Source: Eutrophovita sp913057845 (GTDB taxonomy: Bacteria; Pseudomonadota; Gammaproteobacteria; Burkholderiales; Eutrophovitaceae). Taken from it: DNA of 64,000 bases. Both the position numbers and the translations under genes were made by a program. Within the stretch, counting starts at the first letter, position 1. Every line of letters starts with the position of its first letter. The notes under the pieces were generated by a model. The model saw nothing but the letters and a program-made list of their open reading frames with translations. It had not been told where the DNA came from and did not search any database. The stretch is from the NCBI GenBank assembly GCA_963925895.1, contig CAWUVH010000004.1, positions 1 through 64,000 on the forward strand, written 5' to 3'. Below, piece after piece: positions 17,890-27,566 of this stretch.

Positions 17890-18864
17890 ATGACAAGGTC
17901 TCGAAAAAGAGAAATAGCAAACGCGCGGACGTCGGATAAGCCAAGATCGCCAACTAGGGCAAGGACAACCGCAAAGCCAAGACCGGTGGATCCGAGAAGG
18001 CGTGTGAGTAAGAAGGTAAACGCGGAGCCTCAACCGGTTGCGAGCGGAGTAACTCAAAAACTTCAAAAAGTCCTGGCGCAAACCGGAATCGGTTCGCGTC
18101 GCAAGATGGAAGAGCTCATCGAGCAGGGGCTTATCAAAGTTAACGGCGAGGTGGCAACACTCGGTATGCGCGTGTCCAGCACTGATCGTGTTGAGTTTGG
18201 TCGTCGGCGTGTGGATGTGACGGGAAGTTCGGCAACTCGAGTGCTTCTCTATCACAAGCCTGAAGGTGAAATTGTTTCTAGGGATGACCCGAAAGAAAGG
18301 CAGAACGTATTTACAAATCTGCCTAGGCCTAAAAATGCCAAGTGGATCGCCATAGGGCGGCTGGATTTTAATACGAGTGGCCTGCTCATTTTTACGACTT
18401 CGGGTGAATTAGCAAACCGCATGATGCATCCCAGTTTTGATACTGAGCGAGAGTACAGCGCACGCATCTTTGGGGAATTAACTTCAGATCAAATGAATCT
18501 TTTACTCTCCGGGGTTGAGTTGTCTGACGGTCATGGTCAATTCGAGGTGTGTGAGCCTATCGGAGGCGAAGGTCGTAACCGCTGGTATCGCGTGATTGTG
18601 AAGGAGGGTAGGAATCGATTGGTTCGACGGATGTTTGAATCTCTAGGATATCAAGTCTCTCGTCTCATTAGAATCCGATTTGGCGGTATTGTTCTCCCGC
18701 CACGACTGACTCGTGGAAAGTGGTTGGAGTTTAAAGCCAGTGAGGTAACTCAATTAGAAGAGCAGTGTGGTCTTGTACCTCAAGATCCAACGCCTCAGCC
18801 CGTCGTCAAGCCCGCACCAAGATCCTCTCGGGACACAAGAAAAACAAAATCTCGGCCCGATTGA
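17890..18864 (+). CDS. rluB: 23S rRNA pseudouridine synthase RluB
   Basis: It makes pseudouridine at the 2605 site of 23S rRNA. The ~50-residue basic N-terminal tail is followed by an S4 domain (KLQKVLAQTGIGSRRKMEEL) and the RsuA/RluB catalytic core with the Asp loop AIGRLDFNTSGLLIFT. A basic C-terminal tail is typical of RluB. The last 70 bp overlap the end of convergent prmB. RluE/RluF paralogues are less likely given the long tails. Confidence 0.88.
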   Translation: MTRSRKREIANARTSDKPRSPTRARTTAKPRPVDPRRRVSKKVNAEPQPVASGVTQKLQKVLAQTGIGSRRKMEELIEQGLIKVNGEVATLGMRVSSTDRVEFGRRRVDVTGSSATRVLLYHKPEGEIVSRDDPKERQNVFTNLPRPKNAKWIAIGRLDFNTSGLLIFTTSGELANRMMHPSFDTEREYSARIFGELTSDQMNLLLSGVELSDGHGQFEVCEPIGGEGRNRWYRVIVKEGRNRLVRRMFESLGYQVSRLIRIRFGGIVLPPRLTRGKWLEFKASEVTQLEEQCGLVPQDPTPQPVVKPAPRSSRDTRKTKSRPD

Positions 18865-19697
18865 GTTTCAATCCAGGTAAATGGTACTTTAGGGAATTTT
18901 GCCTCAATGGCGGCTCGGTCTCGACCGACCTCTACGATGAGGGTCCCATCAGGGGTAAGGTAGTCCGGCGCCTGTCTGATGATCTGTTGAACAAGATCAA
19001 TTCCTTCTTCACCTCCAGCCAGTGCTATTTGTGGCTCCTTTTCGAATTCTGGAGGCAGCGCGTCGATGGATTTTTGATCGACATAAGGCGGGTTAGAAAT
19101 GATGAGATCAAATTGCTGATTGATGTCAGTAAAAAGGTCTGACTGAATAGACGTTATTTGGCCAGCGAGTTCGTATGATTCTATATTGGTCGCACAGACT
19201 GATAAGGCAGCCTGTGAGACATCACTCGCAACGACCTTGGCGTCAAGGAATTGATGTGCTGCCAAAATCGCGAGACACCCAGATCCTGTGCAAAGATCGA
19301 GGATCTGTTCAACTGAATCTGGATTCGCAATCCACACGTCAATTTGATCAAAGAGTAAATCGGCAATATGTGAACGAGGTATGAGTACATCTTCATTGAC
19401 ATAGAATTTGTACTCTCGTAACCAGGCTTCATTAAGGATATAGGCTGCTGGCACTTTTTCCTTTGCTCTCTTGTCAATGTGCTGGAGAGTTTTTTGAATC
19501 TCTGCTGGTGTGAGTGTCGCATCAAGGAAAATATCGAGCGAATTGAGAGGCAGTGATAACGTCCTTAAGACTAAGAAACACGCCTCGTCAAAGTGTGTTT
19601 CTGTGCCTTGACCGAGATGAACTTCATGCTCTGCAAACGCAGTTGTCGCATGCCGAATAAGATCTCGAATCGTTGACAGATTGTTCTCGTTAACCAT
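18795..19697 (-). CDS. prmB: Ribosomal protein L3 glutamine methyltransferase
   Basis: PrmB N5-methylates a Gln of ribosomal protein L3. The 300-residue protein has motif I ILDLCTGSGCLAIL and the catalytic NPPYVDQKSIDALPPEF, where the DALPPEF continuation favours PrmB over PrmC. The 3' end overlaps the end of rluB by 70 bp on the opposite strand, so both C-termini are coded by the same DNA. It stands alone on this strand. Confidence 0.92.
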   Translation of the reverse strand: MVNENNLSTIRDLIRHATTAFAEHEVHLGQGTETHFDEACFLVLRTLSLPLNSLDIFLDATLTPAEIQKTLQHIDKRAKEKVPAAYILNEAWLREYKFYVNEDVLIPRSHIADLLFDQIDVWIANPDSVEQILDLCTGSGCLAILAAHQFLDAKVVASDVSQAALSVCATNIESYELAGQITSIQSDLFTDINQQFDLIISNPPYVDQKSIDALPPEFEKEPQIALAGGEEGIDLVQQIIRQAPDYLTPDGTLIVEVGRDRAAIEAKFPKVPFTWIETQSGRDFVFLVSREDLGAGLTTG

Positions 19698-19762
19698 GCA
19701 AGTATAGTGTTCCGGTTAACGTCAATGCTTGCATGGTTTTATGTATTGCATCATGCCGCAAA

Positions 19763-20584
19763 TCAATCACCTCGAAGGAGGTCATTGATGCTGGTCTTAG
19801 CACGGGTTTTGGCATCAACTTGCTTGACGATTACCGCGCAGTAGAGGCTGCAACTGCCGTCACTAGACGGTAAGTTGCCAGAGACTACAACAGATCCTGG
19901 AGGAACGCGGCCGTAGGACACTTCGCCGGTTTGACGATTGAATATTTTAGTGCTTTGTCCGATATAGACGCCCATGGAGATCACAGACCCTTCGCACACG
20001 ATAACGCCTTCTACAATTTCCGAGCGCGCCCCGATGAAACAATTGTCCTCGATGATTGTGGGGTTCGCCTGGAGGGGTTCCAGTACACCACCAATACCTA
20101 CGCCACCAGACAAGTGGACATTTTTTCCGATTTGCGCACAAGAACCAACCGTGGCCCATGTGTCTACCATTGTGCCTTCATCCACGTAGGCGCCAATGTT
20201 CACGTAGGAGGGCATGAGTACAACATTTTTTGCGATGAATGATCCCTTTCGCACAGCGGCAGGCGGAACAACTCTGTAGCCACCTTGACGAAAATCTTCT
20301 TCGGTATAGCTCGAGAATTTTGAATCGACTTTATCGAAATAGTTGGTGTATCCGTCTCGAACAACTTGGTTGTCAGCTATTCGAAACGACAGCAATACCG
20401 CTTTTTTGATCCATTCGTGAACGATCCAATCGCTATCTTTTTTCTCGGCAACCCGGATTTTCCCACTGTCTATATCAAGGATGGTTTGTTCGACTGCTTC
20501 TCGAACTTCAATGGATACGGTTTTATGATTGATGTCAGCGCGTGCTTCAAACGCTGTTTCAATGATGCTTTGTAAATTACTCAT
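19763..20584 (-). CDS. dapD: Tetrahydrodipicolinate N-succinyltransferase
   Basis: This enzyme succinylates tetrahydrodipicolinate in lysine and diaminopimelate synthesis. The 273 residues match the usual length (~274). The C-terminal half is a left-handed beta-helix with hexapeptide repeats (for example [22 protein letters not shown]), and the N-terminus is helical. It lies 36 bp downstream of dapC, forming a two-gene lysine operon. Confidence 0.96.
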   Translation of the reverse strand: MSNLQSIIETAFEARADINHKTVSIEVREAVEQTILDIDSGKIRVAEKKDSDWIVHEWIKKAVLLSFRIADNQVVRDGYTNYFDKVDSKFSSYTEEDFRQGGYRVVPPAAVRKGSFIAKNVVLMPSYVNIGAYVDEGTMVDTWATVGSCAQIGKNVHLSGGVGIGGVLEPLQANPTIIEDNCFIGARSEIVEGVIVCEGSVISMGVYIGQSTKIFNRQTGEVSYGRVPPGSVVVSGNLPSSDGSCSLYCAVIVKQVDAKTRAKTSINDLLRGD

Positions 20585-20620
20585 GGTATTTCCCGAGTTG
20601 ATTAAAACGAAGACTCTATT

Positions 20621-21817
20621 TTAGACAAAACCGACATGTAATAAGTTAACAATGCGTTGTGCGGCTTCATCGCAGTTCTTTTGGTCGGCCACTAAAGCGA
20701 TGCGGACATGATTTTTTCCAGGGTTTATGCCGTGTGCGTCGCGAGCGAGTAAGCTGCCTGGAAGCACAACCACACCGTATTCTGAGTAGAGTCTTTTGGC
20801 GAATTCCACGTCATCGATCGGCGTCTTAAGCCAGACATAGAACCCTGCAGAAGGATATCGTATGGTGCAGTGTGGCTTGAGCGTATCAATAAATGAGTCA
20901 AATTTGTTTTTATAAAGAATGCGGTTGGTTTTAACGTGCTCCTCGTCTTTCCACGCGACAATGCTTGCACTCTGAATAGTTGGATTCATTGCGGAGCCGT
21001 GATAGGTTCGATATAGAAGAAATTTTTGCAAAATGTCGGCATCGCCACAAACGAAGCCAGACCGCATGCCTGGTACGTTCGATCGTTTGGACAGGCTGCT
21101 GAAGACAATTAAGCGTTCTAAATTTCTACCGAGTAATTTTGAGGCAGTTATGGCTCCAAGGGGAGGAGCGCTCTCATCAAAATAAATTTCTGAGTAACAC
21201 TCATCTGAAGCGATTACGAAATCGTATTTATCGCTGAAGGCAAATAGATCCTCCCATTCTTTCAGTGACATCACATGCCCCGTCGGATTGCCGGGGTTGC
21301 ATACATATAAAAGTTTCGTGCGTTGCCACGTGTTTGCGTCAAGCTCGTTGAGCTGCCACCCGTCCGAGGTGTCGGTGCCTAAATTGAGAAACTGAGGTGT
21401 GGCGCCGGCCAGTAATGCTGCACCTTCGTATATTTGATAAAAAGGGTTGGGCATCACAACGACAGATTGGGGGGCGGAGTGGGACAACACGACTTGTCCA
21501 AGGGCAAACAACGCCTCTCTTGTTCCGTTGACGGGTAAAATTTCGGTGTCAGCGTTTATGTTGTCTATTCCAAAGCGAGTCTCGACCCACTCTTTAATTG
21601 CTGACCTCAGCTCGATCGAGCCTTGGGTTGTTGGATATTGAGCCACTTTTTTTGAATGGCTTTGTAGTGCTTCTAAAATGATCTCTGGTGTTTTGTGTTG
21701 TGGCTCCCCAATTGAAAGTCGAATCTGTGCATGCTTGGTGCTGGGCTCAATTTGGCCAAGGATTTTAGAAAATTTTTGAAATGGATACGGCTGTAATTGG
21801 TCGAGCAAAGGATTCAT
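20621..21817 (-). CDS. dapC: Succinyldiaminopimelate aminotransferase
   Basis: A PLP-dependent fold-type I aminotransferase of 398 residues. The PLP Lys lies in FSSLSKRSNVPGMRSGF; the VVMPNPFYQIYEGAALLAG and CNPGNPTGHVM segments are typical. It converts N-succinyl-2-amino-6-ketopimelate to succinyl-DAP; linkage to dapD supports this over other class I aminotransferases. An AT-rich region follows upstream. Confidence 0.92.
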   Translation of the reverse strand: MNPLLDQLQPYPFQKFSKILGQIEPSTKHAQIRLSIGEPQHKTPEIILEALQSHSKKVAQYPTTQGSIELRSAIKEWVETRFGIDNINADTEILPVNGTREALFALGQVVLSHSAPQSVVVMPNPFYQIYEGAALLAGATPQFLNLGTDTSDGWQLNELDANTWQRTKLLYVCNPGNPTGHVMSLKEWEDLFAFSDKYDFVIASDECYSEIYFDESAPPLGAITASKLLGRNLERLIVFSSLSKRSNVPGMRSGFVCGDADILQKFLLYRTYHGSAMNPTIQSASIVAWKDEEHVKTNRILYKNKFDSFIDTLKPHCTIRYPSAGFYVWLKTPIDDVEFAKRLYSEYGVVVLPGSLLARDAHGINPGKNHVRIALVADQKNCDEAAQRIVNLLHVGFV

Positions 21818-21911
21818 GATGATTAGGATCTAATTCTTTTTAGTGTGTTGTTGATTTGAATTGTTTTTTTAAATTAAATAATTGAGACAGATAATTATAA
21901 AAAGTTAGAGT

Positions 21912-22664
21912 CTAAAACAATTGATTATGCATGCTGTAATAGATTCGTCCGAGTGATTCACGTAATGCTTTGAAAGTGTCATGTAGCGCTTCCGTTGATG
22001 GGATAAAACTAAAAACAGTGAGGCCAGATCTGCTTGCTTTAAAGTCTACAGCGAAGGGCAGTAATTCGAAGCCTTCTTGTGCAAAGAGTTTTGAAGCTCG
22101 ATTCATGTGAAAAGCGGATGTGACAAGCGTTATGGTTTTGATCTCATCATCCAGAAGGAGTCTGACTGCTTTGGCCTCTTGTTGCGTATTTTGGACCTCT
22201 TGGGTCACGAGTACGTGATCCATCGGAACACCCAGTTCCAACGCTTTTTTTCTCAAGTGCTCACCCTCATTGAGCGGTCCAACGTCCCACGGCAGCTTAC
22301 CCCCGGTAAATACGATCAACGGCGCTTTGCCCGCTTTAAAAAGATCTATGCCCGAAAAAAAACGTCCAGGGCCACCCCACTGTAGAACAAACCCTTGATC
22401 GGTTTTAATGGTCCCCACGATGCCACTGAGAACGACAATAGCGTCAGAGGCTTGTGCGTGTTCGGGTAAGGCAGGTGAGTAGTCGGCTTCTAGGTGATGC
22501 CAAAACCAGTTGGCAGTGACCGGCATGCTTAGTGTGGCAATGGCGATTGTGACGAGTGTCAACCGGTGTATGCGTAGCCTTATTGAGTATACCAAGACGA
22601 GTGCTAAAAAAAGCAGCAATGGGGAGATCAGGAGCGGTAAAATTTTGTGGAGATAGATGGTCAT
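21912..22664 (-). CDS. YdcF/ElyC-like DUF218 membrane protein
   Basis: The 250-residue protein has two N-terminal hydrophobic segments (about 7-29 and 34-54), then a DUF218 domain with IVVLSG near residue 75, FTGGKLPW, and TLVTSAFHMNRASKLF near 180. Such proteins (SanA/ElyC/YdcF type) are inner-membrane proteins linked to envelope or peptidoglycan integrity. It slightly overlaps the Mth938-like gene upstream (shared 4 bp), so the two are probably co-transcribed. Confidence 0.85.
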   Translation of the reverse strand: MTIYLHKILPLLISPLLLFLALVLVYSIRLRIHRLTLVTIAIATLSMPVTANWFWHHLEADYSPALPEHAQASDAIVVLSGIVGTIKTDQGFVLQWGGPGRFFSGIDLFKAGKAPLIVFTGGKLPWDVGPLNEGEHLRKKALELGVPMDHVLVTQEVQNTQQEAKAVRLLLDDEIKTITLVTSAFHMNRASKLFAQEGFELLPFAVDFKASRSGLTVFSFIPSTEALHDTFKALRESLGRIYYSMHNQLF

Positions 22665-23047
22665 TTAGATAGTGGAGCTGACGTCGCAAAAATTGCAGCC
22701 AACAGTACTTTTCTTCCTTCCCCAGCTACGATGTTAAACGTTCTGCATGCAGATACAGTCGTCATCACTTCGAAGCCCACCGTGTCGCTTAAATACCGCA
22801 TGGACGCCGTATCGAGTCGCGAGAATCGGTCTCCAGTGCCAAGGAGGAGTAATTCGTAGCCGGCGAGGGGTAATTTTTCTATCGCATCTCGATCAATGAC
22901 TCCATGACTGACTGACCACGGTGTAATGGCATGGTCAACTCCGACAAAAAATGGTTGTGAGACCTTGGTGTTCTCAATCTCAATATGAGTCGATTCGACT
23001 TTGGTGATTTTTACGATATCTAAGTCATTTTGTATGGCTATTTGCAT
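22661..23047 (-). CDS. Mth938-like (DUF498) domain protein
   Basis: A 128-residue cytoplasmic protein with the Mth938/Xcc1710 fold: WSVSHGVIDRD near residue 45, LLLLGTGDRFSRLD near 66, and the conserved VMTTVSACRTFNIVAGEGRKV near 93. The molecular role of this family is not established. It is followed by the ydcF-like gene with a 4-bp overlap and is divergent from the alaC operon. Confidence 0.88.
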   Translation of the reverse strand: MQIAIQNDLDIVKITKVESTHIEIENTKVSQPFFVGVDHAITPWSVSHGVIDRDAIEKLPLAGYELLLLGTGDRFSRLDTASMRYLSDTVGFEVMTTVSACRTFNIVAGEGRKVLLAAIFATSAPLSK

Positions 23048-23191
23048 TATATTTTTTGTCAGTATTGTTTCAGTTACACGCTCTATATCGATAAACGTTT
23101 CTTTTGCCGCATTCCAGCATATCAGTTAAACTTGGCTCCTATTTGTGATCGGGTTGGGCGTAACGCCTAAAATTACCAGAACTATAATTTT

Positions 23192-24421
23192 ATGTCGATT
23201 GAGTTTTCTCGCATTAAAAGGCTGCCTCAGTATGTATTTAATATTACGAGCGAGCTCAAGATGGCCGCTCGCCGCAGAGGTGAGGATATTATTGATCTAT
23301 CGATGGGTAACCCCGATGGACCGACGCCACCCCATATTGTCGAGAAGTTAGTTGAGGCCGCGAGACGTCCAGCGAATCATGGATACTCCGTTTCTAAAGG
23401 GATCCCGCGTTTACGCAAAGCGATTACAAATTGGTATGCTGAGCGCTACGGCGTGAGTCTTGATCCGGAGTCGGAAGCTATTGTTACGATCGGGTCAAAG
23501 GAAGGCATTGCTCATCTAGCGCTAGCAACGTTGGACCGAGGTGATGTTGTTCTTGTGCCGAATCCGAGTTATCCCATACATATCTATGGTCCCGTCATTG
23601 CCGGGGCGGATATTCGCCATGTGCGCAATACACCGGATGTTGACTTTTTTGAGGAGCTAGAGAGAGCACTTAAGGAGTCATTTCCCAAGCCTAAAATGAT
23701 TATTGTTAATTTTCCGGGAAACCCAACGACGCAGTGTGTTGACCTACCATTTTTCGAGAAACTTCTAGGCATTGCTCGAGAGCACGGAATCTATGTGGTT
23801 CACGATTTAGCCTATGCAGATATTGTCTTTGATGGATACAAAGCACCTTCAATACTTCAAGTGCCTGGAGCTAAAGAGATCGCAGTTGAATTTTTTACCA
23901 TGTCTAAAAGTTACAATATGGCCGGCTGGCGTATTGGTTATATGGTCGGTAATCCGGATTTGGTAGAGGCCTTATCTAGAATTAAGAGTTACCACGATTA
24001 CGGAACATTTACTCCGTTACAAATTGCTTCGATCGTCGCACTTGAAGGCCCACAAGATTGCGTTGAAGACATCCGCAAAACTTATGAGAATCGACGTAAT
24101 GTGATGGTTAAGGGCCTTCATGAGACAGGATGGAATGTGGACATACCGAAAGCTGCAATGTACATATGGGCCAAAATACCCGAGCCCTATCGACATTTTG
24201 GATCCTTGGAGTTTTCTAAGCGGTTGTTAACAGACGCCAAACTTGCCGCGGCTCCTGGTATTGGATTTGGAGAGTATGGAGACGATCATGTTCGACTGGC
24301 ATTGATCGAGAATGAAGCTCGAATTCGTCAAGCGATTCGGGGCATTAAGGATATGTTTCGTAAAGATGGCGTGCTTGACTCATTAGACGGAAAAATTCTC
24401 AACGATGTGAAGGTCTCATAA
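23192..24421 (+). CDS. alaC: Alanine aminotransferase AlaC-type
   Basis: A 409-residue PLP aminotransferase. PLP Lys in [30 protein letters not shown] and the N-terminal [14 protein letters not shown] fit the AlaC branch that makes alanine from pyruvate and glutamate. It is followed by hom and thrC, so this is an amino-acid biosynthesis operon. Divergent from the DUF498 gene. Confidence 0.9.
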   Translation: MSIEFSRIKRLPQYVFNITSELKMAARRRGEDIIDLSMGNPDGPTPPHIVEKLVEAARRPANHGYSVSKGIPRLRKAITNWYAERYGVSLDPESEAIVTIGSKEGIAHLALATLDRGDVVLVPNPSYPIHIYGPVIAGADIRHVRNTPDVDFFEELERALKESFPKPKMIIVNFPGNPTTQCVDLPFFEKLLGIAREHGIYVVHDLAYADIVFDGYKAPSILQVPGAKEIAVEFFTMSKSYNMAGWRIGYMVGNPDLVEALSRIKSYHDYGTFTPLQIASIVALEGPQDCVEDIRKTYENRRNVMVKGLHETGWNVDIPKAAMYIWAKIPEPYRHFGSLEFSKRLLTDAKLAAAPGIGFGEYGDDHVRLALIENEARIRQAIRGIKDMFRKDGVLDSLDGKILNDVKVS

Positions 24422-24475
24422 TGATGATTAAAATAGACTGCGAGATACCAAATTTTGGAAATTGAGGTTGGTGAC

Positions 24476-25786
24476 ATGAAAGCAGTCAGAGTGGGTTTGA
24501 TAGGCGTTGGCACAGTGGGTAGAGGTGTGTTTGATGTTCTGAATCGAAATTGTGAGGAAATATCCAGAAGAGCTGGGTGTGAGATTATTGTCAGCGCTGC
24601 CAGTGCACGCGATCTGGATAAGGCGAAAGATTTTCTGGGGCCGACTATAAAACTTTATAGAGATCCGTTGGAGGTTGTTCATGATGAAAATGTGGATATT
24701 GTTATTGAGTTGATTGGCGGTGTGACAACGGCGCGCGCAGTTATTGAGGCATCAATCGCTTTGGCAAAGCCGGTAGTCACGGCAAATAAGGCGCTGATTG
24801 CCGAGCAGGGGAATGACCTATTTGCCCTAGCAAAGAAAAATGGCTCTATGGTTGCCTTTGAGGCCGCGGTTGCCGGAGGGATCCCGATCATTAAGGCCTT
24901 GCGTGAAGGGCTCAGTGCTAATCGCATTGAGTCTGTCGCGGGAATCTTGAATGGTACAACCAACTTTATTCTCTCAGAGATGCGCGCGAACGGATTGTCG
25001 TTTCAGGAAGCTTTAAGCGAAGCGCAGCGACTGGGTTATGCTGAGGCTGACCCCACTTTTGATGTTGAGGGGATTGACGCGGGACAGAAGTTAGCAATCA
25101 TCGCATCATTGTCGTTCGGTATTCCTATCCAACCTGAAAAGGTGTACTGCGAGGGCATTACGGATTTAACAGAAGGTGATATTCGGGCTGCAGAAGATTT
25201 TGGCTATCGAGTCAAGCTTCTTGCGATTACGAAACGTCGAGATCATGGATTTGAAATGCGGGTGCATCCAACGCTGGTGCCGCAAAACTGTGTGATTGCG
25301 AGTGTTGATGGCGCGATGAATGCAGTCTTGGTTCAAGGTAATGCGGTGGGTCAGACTCTGTATTACGGCGCAGGCGCAGGCGCAGAACCTACAGCATCAG
25401 CTGTGATTGCTGACTTGGTCGATGTGGTGCGATTGCGGGATGCGGCTGCGAGCGCTCAGGTGCCGTACTTTGCGTTTCAAACCGATCGTTTAAATGACGT
25501 TCCAATTCTCGATATGAGTGAGGTTGAGTCCCCATGTTACCTTCGCGTGAGGGTTCGAGATGAACCCGGTGTACTCGCAGGCATAGCTGGTATTTTAGCT
25601 GAGCATGGGGTGTCGATTGAGGTCATGCGTCAGCGCGAATCGGAAAGTGGTCACGCAGGGGTTGATATCGTCATCTTTACCCACACAACAAACGAAAGAT
25701 CAATTAATGATTCGTTGAAAGAAATCAACGCGCTAGACAGTGTGTTTGATATGCCCGTACGTCTTCGTATCGAGACGTTTTCATAG
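24476..25786 (+). CDS. hom: Homoserine dehydrogenase
   Basis: It reduces aspartate semialdehyde to homoserine. The ~436-residue protein has an N-terminal NAD(P)-binding loop GLIGVGTVGRGVFD, the catalytic region ANKALIAEQG and GILNGTTNFILSEM, and a C-terminal ACT domain (VRDEPGVLAGIAGILAEHGVSI) that usually gives threonine feedback. I chose the ATG at 24476 (MKAVRVG) because GAGG lies 8-12 bp upstream, rather than the ATG at 24455. Cotranscribed with thrC. Confidence 0.96.
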   Translation: MKAVRVGLIGVGTVGRGVFDVLNRNCEEISRRAGCEIIVSAASARDLDKAKDFLGPTIKLYRDPLEVVHDENVDIVIELIGGVTTARAVIEASIALAKPVVTANKALIAEQGNDLFALAKKNGSMVAFEAAVAGGIPIIKALREGLSANRIESVAGILNGTTNFILSEMRANGLSFQEALSEAQRLGYAEADPTFDVEGIDAGQKLAIIASLSFGIPIQPEKVYCEGITDLTEGDIRAAEDFGYRVKLLAITKRRDHGFEMRVHPTLVPQNCVIASVDGAMNAVLVQGNAVGQTLYYGAGAGAEPTASAVIADLVDVVRLRDAAASAQVPYFAFQTDRLNDVPILDMSEVESPCYLRVRVRDEPGVLAGIAGILAEHGVSIEVMRQRESESGHAGVDIVIFTHTTNERSINDSLKEINALDSVFDMPVRLRIETFS

Positions 25787-25823
25787 TTAAGTTCCCACCA
25801 AGAAATACTTTAGAAGAAAATTT

Positions 25824-26945
25824 ATGACCAATACTTTTTATAACGGCTTAATTCATAAATATCGGGATAGACTGCCTGTCAGTGACTCAACGAGAATCAT
25901 TTCATTAAACGAAGGTAATACGCCGCTTATTGAGCTGAAAAATCTGCCGGAGCGCTTGGGATGGGATCTACAGGTGTTTTGTAAATTTGAGGGTTTAAAT
26001 CCAACAGGTTCGTTTAAAGATCGAGGTATGACTATGGCCGTCACGAAAGCGGTAGAGTCCGGCGCCAAGGCCATTATTTGTGCGTCTACAGGCAATACCT
26101 CAGCCTCAGCCGCAGCCTATGCGGCTCGCGCGGGTATCAAAAGTTTTGTGTTGATTCCAGACGGTAAAATTTCATTGGGGAAGCTGTCGCAAGCCATGAT
26201 GCATGGCGCCACCGTCATTCAAATTAGAGGTAACTTTGATGATGGCATGAGGCTTGTTCAGGAGCTTTCTTCGAGTATGCCGTTAAACTTGGTCAACTCC
26301 ATTAATCCGTATCGTCTGCAAGGTCAGAAAACGGTTGCTTTCGAAGTCATTGAGTCGTTAGGTGACGCACCTGATTATCATGTCTTGCCAGTGGGCAATG
26401 CCGGTAACATTTCGGCACACTGGATTGGTTACAGCGAAGCTGCAGGTGAGAATTGTGGCAGTTGTAATTTATGTAGTGGGGAGTGCACGCTTAGAGGTGA
26501 TGTGCTCAGTACGAAAAGACCTAAGATCGTAGGTTACCAAGCTTCTGGCGCTGCGCCATTTCTGAGACAGCACATGGTTGATTCGCCTGAGACGATTGCT
26601 ACTGCGATTCGCATTGGTCATCCTGTTTCGTGGGATTTGGCATGGGCTGCGCAGAAAGAATCGATGGGTTGGTTTGAAGAGTGCACTGACGACGAAATAT
26701 TACGAGCGCAGAAATTACTTGCTGAGTTAGAGGGTATATTTTGTGAGCCTGCCTCGGCTATTTCAATCGCAGGTTTGACTAAGGATATCGAGCGAGGTCG
26801 GTACGAGAAGGGAGCAAAAATTGTGTGCACACTTACGGGCCATGGTTTGAAGGATCCCGATACGGCAATAGCTCAAAGTGCCGCACCCGTCGTGGTTGAT
26901 GCCAATCGGGATGGGATAAGCTCGATCATAAGTGATCTTTTGTAA
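25824..26945 (+). CDS. thrC: Threonine synthase with a Cys-rich insertion
   Basis: A PLP enzyme that makes threonine from O-phosphohomoserine. PLP Lys65 lies in TGSFKDRGMT; CASTGNTSASAAAYAARAG and LPVGNAGNISAHW are the phosphate-binding loops. The 373 residues are slightly longer than the ~350-residue class because of an insertion at about 205-230 with C211, C214, C217 and C221 (CxxCxxCxxxC), a metal- or cluster-like pattern. It lies 37 bp after hom, completing the threonine branch. Confidence 0.94.
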   Translation: MTNTFYNGLIHKYRDRLPVSDSTRIISLNEGNTPLIELKNLPERLGWDLQVFCKFEGLNPTGSFKDRGMTMAVTKAVESGAKAIICASTGNTSASAAAYAARAGIKSFVLIPDGKISLGKLSQAMMHGATVIQIRGNFDDGMRLVQELSSSMPLNLVNSINPYRLQGQKTVAFEVIESLGDAPDYHVLPVGNAGNISAHWIGYSEAAGENCGSCNLCSGECTLRGDVLSTKRPKIVGYQASGAAPFLRQHMVDSPETIATAIRIGHPVSWDLAWAAQKESMGWFEECTDDEILRAQKLLAELEGIFCEPASAISIAGLTKDIERGRYEKGAKIVCTLTGHGLKDPDTAIAQSAAPVVVDANRDGISSIISDLL

Positions 26946-26949
26946 CGCG

Positions 26950-27549
26950 CTACTTTATTGCTTGTAATTGCCAAACGACGTGTGAAATTGAGCGTTTAAC
27001 ATACTTTTTGTGAGCATTCTTGATCACATTGATTAACGAACGTTCTGCAGTCTGAGAGTATTTTGGATAGATTCTTTGCGCTTCGATAACTTTGAATTGT
27101 CCGGTAAAACCATAGCGCTTCGCCTCGGCGTTATCGCCACAGAAGTATTCGTGTGTGGCCTCGGTGATGATATTCACGTGGGTCGGGTCTTGGAATGCCT
27201 CAGGTGAAGGAAACGCAGGAGTAGATGCGTAAAATAAGCCATTGGGTTGCAGTACACGGTGAATTTGATTCATCAGCTCAACAAATGGATTCATAATAAT
27301 CCCTCGCTCGTGATCGACCGACTGCCTCGGGATGTGTTCAATAACGTCAAAAGCAGACACAGAGTTGAAATATGAATCTCCAAAAGGAATGGGCTCGCAT
27401 ACTAGGTTGCAGAGTTTAAAGTGCTCATCGGGTTCCCTAGTTCCTAATGAGAGGTCAACGCCAAATAATTCTGATGCCTCATAGGGGTTGCGTGCATGGT
27501 CTCCGCAACCTAAATCTAGATGTTTATTTGAGTTTTCAGTAGTGTGCAT
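26950..27549 (-). CDS. SAM-dependent methyltransferase, unknown substrate
   Basis: A 199-residue class I methyltransferase. Motif I is LDLGCGDHARNPYEASELFGVDL near residues 12-34, and SAFDVIEHIPRQ supplies the post-motif region. The family is Methyltransf_11-like; the substrate is unknown. It runs opposite to thrC, ends 4 bp past its stop, and starts upstream near nadC. Confidence 0.75.
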   Translation of the reverse strand: MHTTENSNKHLDLGCGDHARNPYEASELFGVDLSLGTREPDEHFKLCNLVCEPIPFGDSYFNSVSAFDVIEHIPRQSVDHERGIIMNPFVELMNQIHRVLQPNGLFYASTPAFPSPEAFQDPTHVNIITEATHEYFCGDNAEAKRYGFTGQFKVIEAQRIYPKYSQTAERSLINVIKNAHKKYVKRSISHVVWQLQAIK

Positions 27550-27566
27550 GCGTATTCTTTATTCCT

